A stretch of 64,000 nt of DNA. It comes from Inquilinus ginsengisoli_B. GTDB lineage: Bacteria; Pseudomonadota; Alphaproteobacteria; DSM-16000; Inquilinaceae. Where the stretch lies: the NCBI RefSeq assembly GCF_050434925.1, contig NZ_JBNDJK010000001.1, forward strand, positions 3,658,001 to 3,722,000, given 5' to 3'. Under the pieces are notes generated by a model. It was not told the origin of the DNA. It did not search any database and saw only the letters and a list, made by a program, of their open reading frames with translations. Of the stretch, positions 18,647 to 26,369 are shown in pieces. How positions within the stretch are numbered: position 1 is the first letter of the stretch; every line of letters starts with the position of its first letter. A program made the position numbers and the translations under genes.

Positions 18647-19297
18647 ATGATGAACCGACGTCATCCGCCGCGCGTCGGAGGCGGCGAATATCGCCGTGAC
18701 GTGACGGCAGTGGTCAAGTGGTTCAATGCGACGAAGGGCTTCGGCTTCGTCCAGGTGACGGACGGTTCGCCGGATGCGTTCCTGCACGCCTCGGTCGTGG
18801 AACAGTCCGGCCATCGCGAGATGTATGAGGGCACGAAGATCGTCTGCGACATCGCGGAAGGTCAGAAGGGCCCGCAGGTCGCGGTGATCCATCGTGTCGA
18901 GGAGCTCGGCGCACCGCCCGCCGGTGGCGGCGGTGCCGGCGCCGGCGCCGGCGGCTTCCGGCCCAACCGCTTCGGCGACCGCGGTGATCGCGGCGGCTTC
19001 GGCGGTGGTGGCGGCTTCGGTGGCGGTGGCGGCTTCGGCGGTGATCGCGGCGGTTTCGGCGGCGATCGCGGGGGCTTCAGCGGGCCGGCGACCGAGGTCG
19101 AGGGCACGGTGAAGTTCTTCAATGCCGAGAAGGGCTTCGGGTTCGTGACGCCGGATGACGGCGGCAAGGACGTCTACGTCGCCTCGCGCGCTCTGCAGAA
19201 GGCCGGCCTGCCGAGCCTGAACAGCGAGCAGCGGGTTCGCCTGACGGTCCGCATGGGCCAGAAAGGCCCGATGGCGGAAGCCGTCCAGCTGCTGTGA
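18647..19297 (+). CDS. Protein with two cold-shock domains and a glycine-rich linker
   Basis: A 216-residue protein. The first cold-shock domain (about 18-85) has RNP1 KGFGFV and an RNP2-like DAFLHAS; the second (about 148-216) has KGFGFV but VYVASRAL where RNP2 would have VFVH, so the usual histidine is lost. Between them is a disordered linker rich in Gly, Phe, Arg and Asp (repeats of GGFGGDR and GGGGGF), like RGG-type RNA-binding linkers. Double-domain Csp proteins are common in alphaproteobacteria and act as RNA chaperones or anti-terminators. Two adjacent ATGs (18647, 18650) are possible starts; GGAG lies 10 bases before the first. It ends at a terminator. Confidence 0.9.
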   Translation: MMNRRHPPRVGGGEYRRDVTAVVKWFNATKGFGFVQVTDGSPDAFLHASVVEQSGHREMYEGTKIVCDIAEGQKGPQVAVIHRVEELGAPPAGGGGAGAGAGGFRPNRFGDRGDRGGFGGGGGFGGGGGFGGDRGGFGGDRGGFSGPATEVEGTVKFFNAEKGFGFVTPDDGGKDVYVASRALQKAGLPSLNSEQRVRLTVRMGQKGPMAEAVQLL

Positions 19298-19305
19298 CGA
19301 CGGAC

Positions 19306-19336
19306 ACGGCCCGGGGGCGACCCCGGGCCGTTGCCT
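19306..19336 (+). terminator. Intrinsic terminator after the cold-shock gene
   Basis: Perfect 11-bp stem: 19306-19316 pairs with 19321-19331 (core CGGCCCGGGG), with a GCGA tetraloop, followed by TTGCCTTTCG. It lies 9 bases after the stop codon and just before the TetR gene. Confidence 0.8.
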
Positions 19337-19372
19337 TTCGTGGCCGAGCCTCGCTCCGCCCCACCTGATCGC

Positions 19373-20017
19373 GTGCCCGACGATAAAACAGGGCCCCGCG
19401 CGAAATTCACGCGCGAACTGCCGGCGGTACGACGCCGGGCGCTGATCGAAGCGACCGCCCGATGCCTGGCCGAACGCGGCCACGCAGCCACATCGGTGCG
19501 CGACGTGTGCGCCCGTGCCGGCGTGTCGCCCGGCTTGGTGCGCCACTATTTCGGCGGCATCGACGCCCTGATCGCCGAAACCTACCGATCCATCGGCAGC
19601 CATGTTGCCGAGACCCTGGTCATCGCGCTGAACGCGGCGGACGCCACGCCCGAAGCTCGGCTGCGCGCCTTCATCGACGCCAGCTTCCGCCCGCCGGTGC
19701 TGGACCCCGACCTGCTGTCGATCTGGCTGTCCTTCTGGGCCCTGGTGCGCCGCGATGAGGCGATCCGCCAGATCCACCGCGACGTCTACGCCGCCTATCG
19801 TCGGCGGCTCGAGGGGCTGATCGCCGAGGCCGCCGGGTCGCGCCCGGTCGACACGGCGCTGGCGGCACTGGCCTTCACCGCCATGCTCGACGGCCTGTGG
19901 CTCGAGCTCTGCCTCGACCCCTCGGTGTTCACGCCGGACGATGCCGTGCGCATCGCCAATGGCTGGGTCGACGGCCTCCTCTCCGGCAACGCCATGGGGC
20001 TGGCGGCGGACACTTAG
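19373..20017 (+). CDS. TetR family regulator, BetI-like
   Basis: About 214 residues with an N-terminal TetR helix-turn-helix: RRRALIEATARCLAERGHAATSVRDVCARAGVSPGLVRHYFGGIDALIAETYR. The order VSPG(L/I)(V/I)xHYF is typical of BetI-type repressors, and the C-terminal half (LSIWLSFWALVRRDEAIRQIHRDVYAAYRRRLEGLI) also resembles BetI, which represses choline-to-betaine genes. There is no ATG in frame; GTG 19373 is chosen because similarity begins right after it, but GTG 19340 is possible. No bet genes are beside it. Its stop overlaps that of the convergent LysR gene by 4 bases. Confidence 0.75.
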   Translation: MPDDKTGPRAKFTRELPAVRRRALIEATARCLAERGHAATSVRDVCARAGVSPGLVRHYFGGIDALIAETYRSIGSHVAETLVIALNAADATPEARLRAFIDASFRPPVLDPDLLSIWLSFWALVRRDEAIRQIHRDVYAAYRRRLEGLIAEAAGSRPVDTALAALAFTAMLDGLWLELCLDPSVFTPDDAVRIANGWVDGLLSGNAMGLAADT

Positions 20018-20868
20018 CTCTCGCCCCGCAGCAGCGCCCGATTCTGCCGCATCAGCCGGACGATGCGTTCGATCACGGCGCGCACCGCCGGATGGCGGCG
20101 CTCGTCTTGGTGCAGCACCAGCCATTGCTGGTGGCGCAGCTCCTCGATCTCCTGCAGCCGACCGAGCTCCGGGTCAGCGTCGCCGACGAAGCAGGGCAGC
20201 ACCGCCCGGCCGACGCCGCGGCGCAGCAGGTCCAGGATCAGCCGCGGGTCGTTGCCCCGCACCACGGTGGCGGCGGCATGCCGCTCCGCCACCCAGCGGG
20301 CCGAGGGGGTGACGGCACCGTCGCCGGTGACGCCGATCCAGCGCTCCTCCAGCGCATCGCCGCGCCGGCCGTAGACCGCGAAGGCAACGTCGCCGGTGCG
20401 CCGCCCGACCAGCCATGACTCTTCCGGCCGCCGGTTGCGCACGCCGATATCGGCCTGGCCGCGGGCGATGTCGAGCCGGGCATTGGCGGCGACGAAGTCG
20501 ATCGTCCAGGGTTCGCCGGGCGACCACAGCGCGTCGATGTGCCGGGCCAGGAACCAGGAGGTCCAGGTGCCGGCCGAGATCCGCACGGTGCGGCGCGGCG
20601 ACAGGCCGTCGCGCCAGCGTTCGATGCCGGTGGCCGCCGCCTCCATCTCCTCGGCCTGGGCCAGGAACTGGCGCCCGGGCTCGGTCAGCCGGTAGCCCAG
20701 CCGTTCCCGCACGAACAGACGCTGGCCCAGGCTGCGCTCCAGCGCCGTCATCCGCCGCCCCAGCGTGGCCGGGCTGGAGCCCGCCTGGCGGGCCGCGGCG
20801 CTCAGCCCCTCGCCGCGGGCCACGGCCAGGAACAGGCGGATGTCCTCCCAGTCGACGGAGCTTTTCAT
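20014..20868 (-). CDS. LysR family transcriptional regulator
   Basis: A 284-residue LysR-type regulator with N-terminal winged helix (WEDIRLFLAVARGEGLSAAARQAGSSPATLGRRMTALERSLGQRLFVRE) and a two-lobed effector domain. The DWEDIRLFLAVAR start and sequence of the HTH fit the subgroup that controls a divergent oxidoreductase. It diverges from the aldo/keto reductase with 105 bases between, so that gene is its likely target. The inducer is unknown. Confidence 0.85.
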   Translation of the reverse strand: MKSSVDWEDIRLFLAVARGEGLSAAARQAGSSPATLGRRMTALERSLGQRLFVRERLGYRLTEPGRQFLAQAEEMEAAATGIERWRDGLSPRRTVRISAGTWTSWFLARHIDALWSPGEPWTIDFVAANARLDIARGQADIGVRNRRPEESWLVGRRTGDVAFAVYGRRGDALEERWIGVTGDGAVTPSARWVAERHAAATVVRGNDPRLILDLLRRGVGRAVLPCFVGDADPELGRLQEIEELRHQQWLVLHQDERRHPAVRAVIERIVRLMRQNRALLRGES

Positions 20869-20973
20869 TCCTGCAACGCTTGTTTCAGTGCTGTCTGTTC
20901 CAGGGTCGGATCATAGCCGATAGCCTTTCTCCGGTAGATCCACATTCTTTTCGACGATGAAAAGGCAAACGCC

Positions 20974-22008
20974 ATGACCGACCGAGCCGAGACGCACCAG
21001 ATCCCGGTGATCCGCCTGTGGGATGGGCGCGAGGTGCCGCGCCTCGGCCTTGGCTGCTGGGCGATCGGCGGCCCGTTCTTTGCCGGCGACACGCCGCTGG
21101 GATACGGCACGGTCGACGACGCGGAATCCACCGCGGCCATCCGCTGTGCCGTCGACCTCGGCATCCGCTTCTTCGACACAGCCGACGTCTACGGCGCCGG
21201 CCATTCCGAGGAGGTGCTGGGCCAGGCGCTCGAGGGCCGCGACGAGGTCGTGATCGCGACCAAGCTCGGCAACCGCTTCGATTCCGCCACCAAGCAGTAT
21301 GGCGGGAGTATCGAGGAGGGCGACCTGCGCCGTGAGATCCGTAGCGCGGTGGACGCCTCCCGGCGCCGGCTGCGGCGCGACCGGCTGGACCTGGTGCAAC
21401 TGCACCTGAACACGATGGCGATCGACCGGGCCGGCGAGGTGTTCGACGTGCTCGACGAGCTTCGGGCCGCCGGCACCATCGGCGCCTATGGCTGGAGCAC
21501 CGATTATCCCGAGCGGGCAGCCGCCCATGCCGGGCGGGACGGCTTCGTCGCCGTGCAGCACGGCATGAACCTGTTCTTCGACGCGCCGAGCGTGTCCGGC
21601 GTGGCCGAGCGGCACGGGTTGATCTCGATCAACCGGTCGCCGCTGGCCATGGGGCTGCTGACTGGGAAGTTCGCGGCCGGCCAGGCGCTGCCGGCGGGCG
21701 ACGTCCGGGTCAACACCTTCGACTGGATGGATTATTTCAAGGACGGCCGCGTGGTGCCCGGCTTCGCCGAGAAACTGGAGCGGATCCGGCATCTGCTCTC
21801 CGCCGGCGGCCGCAGCCCGGCCCAAGGCGCGCTCGCCTGGCTCTGGGCCAAGTCGCCGCGCACCCTGCCGATCCCCGGCTTCCGGTCGGTGGCGCAGGTG
21901 CGGGAGAATGTCGGCGCCCTGGAGAAGGGGCCGCTGCCGGCCGAGGCGATGGCGGAGATCGAGCGCCTGATCGACCGTCCGCCGGAGGGCGCCGCCCGCG
22001 AGCGGTGA
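20974..22008 (+). CDS. Aldo/keto reductase
   Basis: A 344-residue NADPH-type aldo/keto reductase with the full catalytic tetrad: Asp68 and Tyr73 in FFDTADVYGAGHSEE, Lys97 in VIATKLGN, and His144 in LVQLHLN. NRSPLAMGLLTGKF and the C-terminal PIPGFRSVAQVRENVGAL form the cofactor site. It is of the large type that often reduces sugars or small aldehydes. It is divergent from a LysR regulator. The substrate cannot be told. Confidence 0.88.
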   Translation: MTDRAETHQIPVIRLWDGREVPRLGLGCWAIGGPFFAGDTPLGYGTVDDAESTAAIRCAVDLGIRFFDTADVYGAGHSEEVLGQALEGRDEVVIATKLGNRFDSATKQYGGSIEEGDLRREIRSAVDASRRRLRRDRLDLVQLHLNTMAIDRAGEVFDVLDELRAAGTIGAYGWSTDYPERAAAHAGRDGFVAVQHGMNLFFDAPSVSGVAERHGLISINRSPLAMGLLTGKFAAGQALPAGDVRVNTFDWMDYFKDGRVVPGFAEKLERIRHLLSAGGRSPAQGALAWLWAKSPRTLPIPGFRSVAQVRENVGALEKGPLPAEAMAEIERLIDRPPEGAARER

Positions 22009-22065
22009 GGGCGGGGCGGCGCGTGACCTCCCAGGCATCGACTCCACCGCATAAAGCAGCGGACC

Positions 22066-23088
22066 CTAGGGTTGCGGCTGCGCCAAGGCTACGGAATCGC
22101 GCAGGATGAGTTCGAAGGGCAGGATCTCGCGGACAGGTTCCGAGACGTTCTTTTCGATCAACTCGATCAGGATCAGGGCGAGCCGTTCGCCCGCGCCGCG
22201 GATCGAGGTCGCAGTTGCCGTCAGCGGCGGTACAAACTCGGCGGCGCTGCATCCCCTGACGCCGTCATCATGGCAGACCACCGAAACGTCGGCCCCGATC
22301 TTCAGCCCATGCTCCCTTATGGCGCGATAGACGCCGCGGGCTTGAAAGACCGACCCGCAGACAAAGGCGGTCGGCCGCTCTCGGCCGTCGAGCCGGCGCC
22401 TTGCGGTCTCGTAGCCCGTGGCTTCCGTCATCGAGACGAACTCGATGGCATCCGGCAGCGGGGTCAGCCCGCGAGCGGCGAAGGCGCGCAGGAAGGCCGC
22501 GGCGCGTGCCGCGGCGTAACGGAACTTCTCGAGGCCATTCACGGCCACGATGCGCCGATGTCCGTAATCGAGGAGCAGACTGGTCAAGCGTTCGAACGAC
22601 GTATCGTTGTCTGTGTCGACGAAGGAATAGGGCTCCTTCACCTCGCTGCGGCCATGCACGACGAAGGGCAGGCGAAGTTGGTTCAGCAGGGCGATGCGCG
22701 GATCGTCGACGAGGGGGCGCGTGATGATGACGCCGTCGACGGCCTTTGATGACGCCAGCTTGCGCAGGATAGCCGCCTCATCATCCTCGAACGGCGCCAG
22801 CAGCAGATTGTAGTTGCGGCGCGTGACAGCGGTCGAAATGCCCGCCAACACATCCACGAAATTGGTCTCGGGCAGCTGAAGCCGCTCGAGCGGGAAGACG
22901 AGCCCGATCGCCTCGGCCCGGCCGATCGCGAGGCTGCGTGCCCGCGCGTTCGGCCGGTACCCGGCGGCTTCGGCGGCGGCAACGACCCGTCGCCGCGTCG
23001 TCTCCGGAATGCTGGGATGGGCCCGTAGGGCTCGGCTCACGGTGGATTGCGAAAGACCGAGCTCAAGGGCGAGCGTCTTCAGATCCAT
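22066..23088 (-). CDS. LacI family transcriptional repressor
   Basis: A 340-residue LacI-type repressor. The HTH begins at the first residue (MDLKTLALELGLSQSTVSRALRAHPSIPETTRRRVVAAAEAAGYRPNARARSLAIG), which fixes the start at 23088 although the frame is open to 23211. The periplasmic-binding-protein-like core follows (VDGVIITRPLVDDPRI, FVDTDNDTSFERLTSLLLDYGHRRI). Two CAAGCGCTTG-type operators lie between it and the divergent ABC operon, one 13 bases from its own start, so it probably represses both sides until an imported sugar binds. Confidence 0.9.
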   Translation of the reverse strand: MDLKTLALELGLSQSTVSRALRAHPSIPETTRRRVVAAAEAAGYRPNARARSLAIGRAEAIGLVFPLERLQLPETNFVDVLAGISTAVTRRNYNLLLAPFEDDEAAILRKLASSKAVDGVIITRPLVDDPRIALLNQLRLPFVVHGRSEVKEPYSFVDTDNDTSFERLTSLLLDYGHRRIVAVNGLEKFRYAAARAAAFLRAFAARGLTPLPDAIEFVSMTEATGYETARRRLDGRERPTAFVCGSVFQARGVYRAIREHGLKIGADVSVVCHDDGVRGCSAAEFVPPLTATATSIRGAGERLALILIELIEKNVSEPVREILPFELILRDSVALAQPQP

Positions 23089-23100
23089 CGTGGTTCTATG

Positions 23101-23110
23101 CAAGCGCTTG
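23101..23110. promoter_or_regulatory. LacI-type operator 1 (repressor-proximal)
   Basis: Perfect palindrome CAAGCGCTTG with the central CG step usual for LacI-family operators. It is 13 bases upstream of the LacI start, so it can give autoregulation. The same core recurs 145 bp away, which would allow DNA looping. Confidence 0.7.
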
Positions 23111-23204
23111 TTTCTCTCATGCACCTGGAGCCGTCCACGGAATCGGTCTGTGGATACGGCCAAAACGGCCAGCGAAGAGCCAGGTCTAGCTGATGTGGCC
23201 CCAG

Positions 23205-23232
23205 TTGACAAACGCCAATGCTCACGTACGAT
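23205..23232 (+). promoter_or_regulatory. Predicted promoter of the sugar-type ABC operon
   Basis: A perfect -35 TTGACA at 23205-23210 and a -10 TACGAT at 23227-23232, 16 bases apart. The predicted start of transcription (about 23239) lies just before the second LacI operator. Confidence 0.6.
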
Positions 23233-23244
23233 ACCTCGCGTTAC

Positions 23245-23256
23245 GCAAGCGCTTGC
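23245..23256. promoter_or_regulatory. LacI-type operator 2 (ABC operon)
   Basis: Perfect 12-bp palindrome GCAAGCGCTTGC, an extended copy of operator 1, at about +6 to +17 of the predicted promoter. A repressor here would block transcription of the ABC operon. Confidence 0.75.
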
Positions 23257-23296
23257 TTAAACGCGAGCAAACGATTCTGGCACGGGAGGAACCCTG

Positions 23297-24574
23297 ATGA
23301 GCTTGTCGGCAATCGCCCGATCCTCGATTCGTCGGTCGCTCTTGGCCGCGGCCTTTGGCGTCTTCGCGTTCGTCTCCAGCCGGGCGCACGCGGTCGAGAT
23401 TCAGTACTGGCAGTACGTCTTCGACACTCGTGTCCAGGCGATGACTGAGCTGATCAAGCAATTCGAGGCCGAGAATCCTGACATCACGGTCAAGCAGATG
23501 ACCTTTCCCTACGCCGATTACCAGACGCGGCTGATCGCGGCCAAGATGGCCGGGCGCGGGCCTGAGGTGATGCAGCTTTTCTATGGCTGGCTCGACACGT
23601 TCATCGCGGGCAGGCTGATCCAGCCGTTATCGAAGGCGGCGTTCAGGGATGAGGAGATCGAACGGGACTTCTTCCCCATCGTCTCGGCGATGAAGCGCGA
23701 CGGCCAATATTACGGCCTGCCGACGGCGGTGCGCGCCATGGCGCTTTTCTACAACAAGAACCTGTTCCAAGAGGCCGGGCTCGACCCGAACAAGCCTCCG
23801 CAGACGCTGGACGAGCTCGTCGCGGCCGCCAAGGCGATCGTCAAGCGCGACGCGGCCGGAAACTACCAGCAGGTCGGCATCGCGCTCGATATTGCGCGGC
23901 AGGACCACAATTGGTGGCGCGAGATCCTCGTCCGTCAGTATGGCGGCGAGTCCTATTCGGCGGACGGCAGCAAGGTCGCCTACAACACCGAGGCCGGTAG
24001 AAAGTCGCTCGAATTCTACACGGGTCTGCAGAAGGCGCATCACGTCGGTCAGGTGGGTTTCATGGACGAGGGCCAAGCGGCGTTCCGCGCCGGCCTCGCC
24101 GGCATGGTGGTCGACGGCACATTCCGCGTCGCCTCCTACAAGACGATCCAGGGCTTCGAATGGGGCGTCGCGGAACTGCCCACCCATGACGGCAAGCGGG
24201 CCAATTTCGGCAGCTATTTCGCCAACGCCATCGGCGCGTCGGCTGAGGGCGAGAGGCTGGCGGCGGCCGAGAAGTTCCTTGCGTTCCTCTCGTCCGAGAA
24301 GGCGATGGCGATCTGGCTGGAGAAGGTGGGCGAGCTGCCGGCCCGCCGCGCGGTGGCGCTGACCGAAGCCAATATCAAGGACCCGATCTACGGCCCCTTC
24401 ATCCGTGCGCTCGACTACGCGGCGACGCCGCCGATGGTCGACGAGGCGGCCCAGCGCCAGGTCTCGATCGATATGATCAACGGCGTGCTGCTGCAGGACC
24501 AGCCGATCGACGACGCGCTGAGCGCGGCAGCCGCCCGCGAGCAAGCTATCCTCGATAAGTTCAAGGCGAAGTAG
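23297..24574 (+). CDS. ABC sugar-type importer, substrate-binding protein
   Basis: A 425-residue family-1 extracellular binding protein. It has a signal peptide (basic start, hydrophobic LLAAAFGVFAFVSS, cleavage near SRAHA-VEIQYW) and the mature features EIQYWQYVFDTRVQAMTELIKQFEAENPDITVKQ and PTAVRAMALFYNKNLFQEAGLDPNKPPQTLDELVAAAKAI. GGGAGG precedes the ATG. It is the first gene of a five-gene operon. The ligand is not certain; the presence of a lyase in the operon leaves open a carboxylate or amino-acid conjugate instead of a plain sugar. Confidence 0.9.
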   Translation: MSLSAIARSSIRRSLLAAAFGVFAFVSSRAHAVEIQYWQYVFDTRVQAMTELIKQFEAENPDITVKQMTFPYADYQTRLIAAKMAGRGPEVMQLFYGWLDTFIAGRLIQPLSKAAFRDEEIERDFFPIVSAMKRDGQYYGLPTAVRAMALFYNKNLFQEAGLDPNKPPQTLDELVAAAKAIVKRDAAGNYQQVGIALDIARQDHNWWREILVRQYGGESYSADGSKVAYNTEAGRKSLEFYTGLQKAHHVGQVGFMDEGQAAFRAGLAGMVVDGTFRVASYKTIQGFEWGVAELPTHDGKRANFGSYFANAIGASAEGERLAAAEKFLAFLSSEKAMAIWLEKVGELPARRAVALTEANIKDPIYGPFIRALDYAATPPMVDEAAQRQVSIDMINGVLLQDQPIDDALSAAAAREQAILDKFKAK

Positions 24575-24583
24575 GGGGGGCAT

Positions 24584-25516
24584 ATGACCGCGACGACGCT
24601 ATCGCCCCGGGGCACCGGCTCCAGCGGCATCTGGGGGCGGCTGACCATATCGGCGAAGCAGATCGTCTGGGCCTGGGTGTTTCTCGCCCTGCCCGTGTCC
24701 TTCTTCGCCGTCGTCCGCTTCTATCCGACGCTGGAAGCCTTCTACCTGTCGGTGACCGACTGGGACCTGCTGAACGAAGCGCGGTTCGTCGGTTTCGACA
24801 ACTACCGGAAGCTGTTCGCCGATCCGGTATTCTGGCAGGTCTTCCGCAATACCTTCGCCTATCTGATCTTCGGTACGCCGATCGCGATCCTGCTGTCTTT
24901 CGCCATCGCCTATTATCTAGACCGCGTGAGGTTTTTGCACGGTCTGATCCGCGCACTCTACTTCTTGCCGTACCTCACGGCCGCCGCAGCGATGGCCTGG
25001 GTTTGGCGCTGGTTCTACCAGCCCCCACCGATCGGCGTCATCAACAGCATCCTCGGCTTCGCCGGCGTGCCGGCGCAGCCCTTCCTCCGCTCGGTCGACC
25101 AGGCGCTGCCGGCGATCATGCTGACCGCGATCTGGGCGCATCTCGGTTTCCAGATCATCATCTTCATGGCCGGGCTGCGCGCAATCCCGACGAGCTATTA
25201 TGAGGCGGCACGCATCGACGGGCTGGGCGAGGGGGCGATCCTGGCTCGCATCACCATACCGCTGCTGAAGCCGACCACGGTTTTCCTCGTCGTGTTCTCG
25301 TCGATCGGGTTCCTGCGGATCTTCGATCAAGTCTACAACATGACCAGCAATGATCCCGGCGGCCCGCTCAACTCGACCAAGCCGTTGGTCCTGATGATCT
25401 ATCAGACGGCATTCTCGTCTTATCAGATGGGCTATGCGGCGGCCCAGACCGTCGTGCTGTTCACCATTCTGTTCGCGATCTCAATGGCGCAACTCTGGAT
25501 CCTGAGGAGCCGTTGA
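24584..25516 (+). CDS. ABC sugar-type importer, permease 1 (MalF/UgpA type)
   Basis: A 310-residue inner-membrane permease with six predicted membrane segments and the cytoplasmic EAA loop EAARIDGLGEGAILARITIPLLKP that contacts the ATPase. The first segment is preceded by a short cytoplasmic N-terminus. It starts 9 bases after the binding protein and is followed with one base between by the second permease. Confidence 0.92.
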   Translation: MTATTLSPRGTGSSGIWGRLTISAKQIVWAWVFLALPVSFFAVVRFYPTLEAFYLSVTDWDLLNEARFVGFDNYRKLFADPVFWQVFRNTFAYLIFGTPIAILLSFAIAYYLDRVRFLHGLIRALYFLPYLTAAAAMAWVWRWFYQPPPIGVINSILGFAGVPAQPFLRSVDQALPAIMLTAIWAHLGFQIIIFMAGLRAIPTSYYEAARIDGLGEGAILARITIPLLKPTTVFLVVFSSIGFLRIFDQVYNMTSNDPGGPLNSTKPLVLMIYQTAFSSYQMGYAAAQTVVLFTILFAISMAQLWILRSR

Positions 25517-25517
25517 C

Positions 25518-26369
25518 TTGAGCAGCGACAACGAGAAGCCCGCTTCCGCCTACGGCGCCGTCCGTCCCGGCCGCGTCGTGGCCTGGACGGTCCTGTTCCT
25601 CGGCGGCGTCGTTATGATAACGCCGCTCCTGTTCATGTTCTCGACCTCGTTGAAATCGGCCGGCCAAGTCTATGACCTGCGCCTGATCCCCGATCAGCCG
25701 ACGCTCGCCAACTACGTCAAGGTTCTGTCCGATGGGCGCTTCGGCCGCTGGTTCCTGAACTCGACTCTGATCGCGACGATCGTCACCCTGTCGTGCCTGT
25801 TCTTCGACAGTCTCGTCGCCTACACGCTGGCCAAATTCAGCTTCCCCGGCCGGCGGGTGGTCTTCCTGGCGATCCTGTCGACGCTGATGATTCCGACCGA
25901 GATGCTGGTCATCCCCTGGTATCTGATGGCGAGCAAACTCGGCTGGATCGACACCTACTGGGGCATCATGTTCCCCGGCATGATCACCGCTTTCGGCGTC
26001 TTCCTGATGAAACAGTTCTTCGAGACGGTCCCGAACGACTTCCTCGAAGCGGCGCGGGTCGACGGCCTCAATGAGTTCGCGATTTGGTGGAAGGTCGCGC
26101 TACCGCTGGTCACGCCCGCGCTTTCGGCGCTGGCGATCTTCACCTTCCTCGGCAACTGGACGGCGTTCTTCTGGCCCCTGATCGTGACCACCGATCAGTC
26201 GCTCTACACCTTGCCGGTCGGTCTTTCGAGCTTCGCGGTCGAGCAATCCATCCAGTGGGAGCTGATCATGACCGGGGCGGCTCTCGCGACCATCCCGACA
26301 TTGGTGATCTTCCTGTTTTTCCAACGCTACATCGTGCGCGGCGTGATGCTTGCGGGAGTCAAAGGCTAA
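25518..26369 (+). CDS. ABC sugar-type importer, permease 2 (MalG/UgpE type)
   Basis: A 283-residue permease with six membrane segments and EAA loop EAARVDGLNEFAIWWKVALPLVTP. The start is a TTG at 25518, one base after the stop of permease 1, with GAGGAGC as ribosome site inside the end of that gene. Membrane partner of the first permease. Confidence 0.9.
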   Translation: MSSDNEKPASAYGAVRPGRVVAWTVLFLGGVVMITPLLFMFSTSLKSAGQVYDLRLIPDQPTLANYVKVLSDGRFGRWFLNSTLIATIVTLSCLFFDSLVAYTLAKFSFPGRRVVFLAILSTLMIPTEMLVIPWYLMASKLGWIDTYWGIMFPGMITAFGVFLMKQFFETVPNDFLEAARVDGLNEFAIWWKVALPLVTPALSALAIFTFLGNWTAFFWPLIVTTDQSLYTLPVGLSSFAVEQSIQWELIMTGAALATIPTLVIFLFFQRYIVRGVMLAGVKG

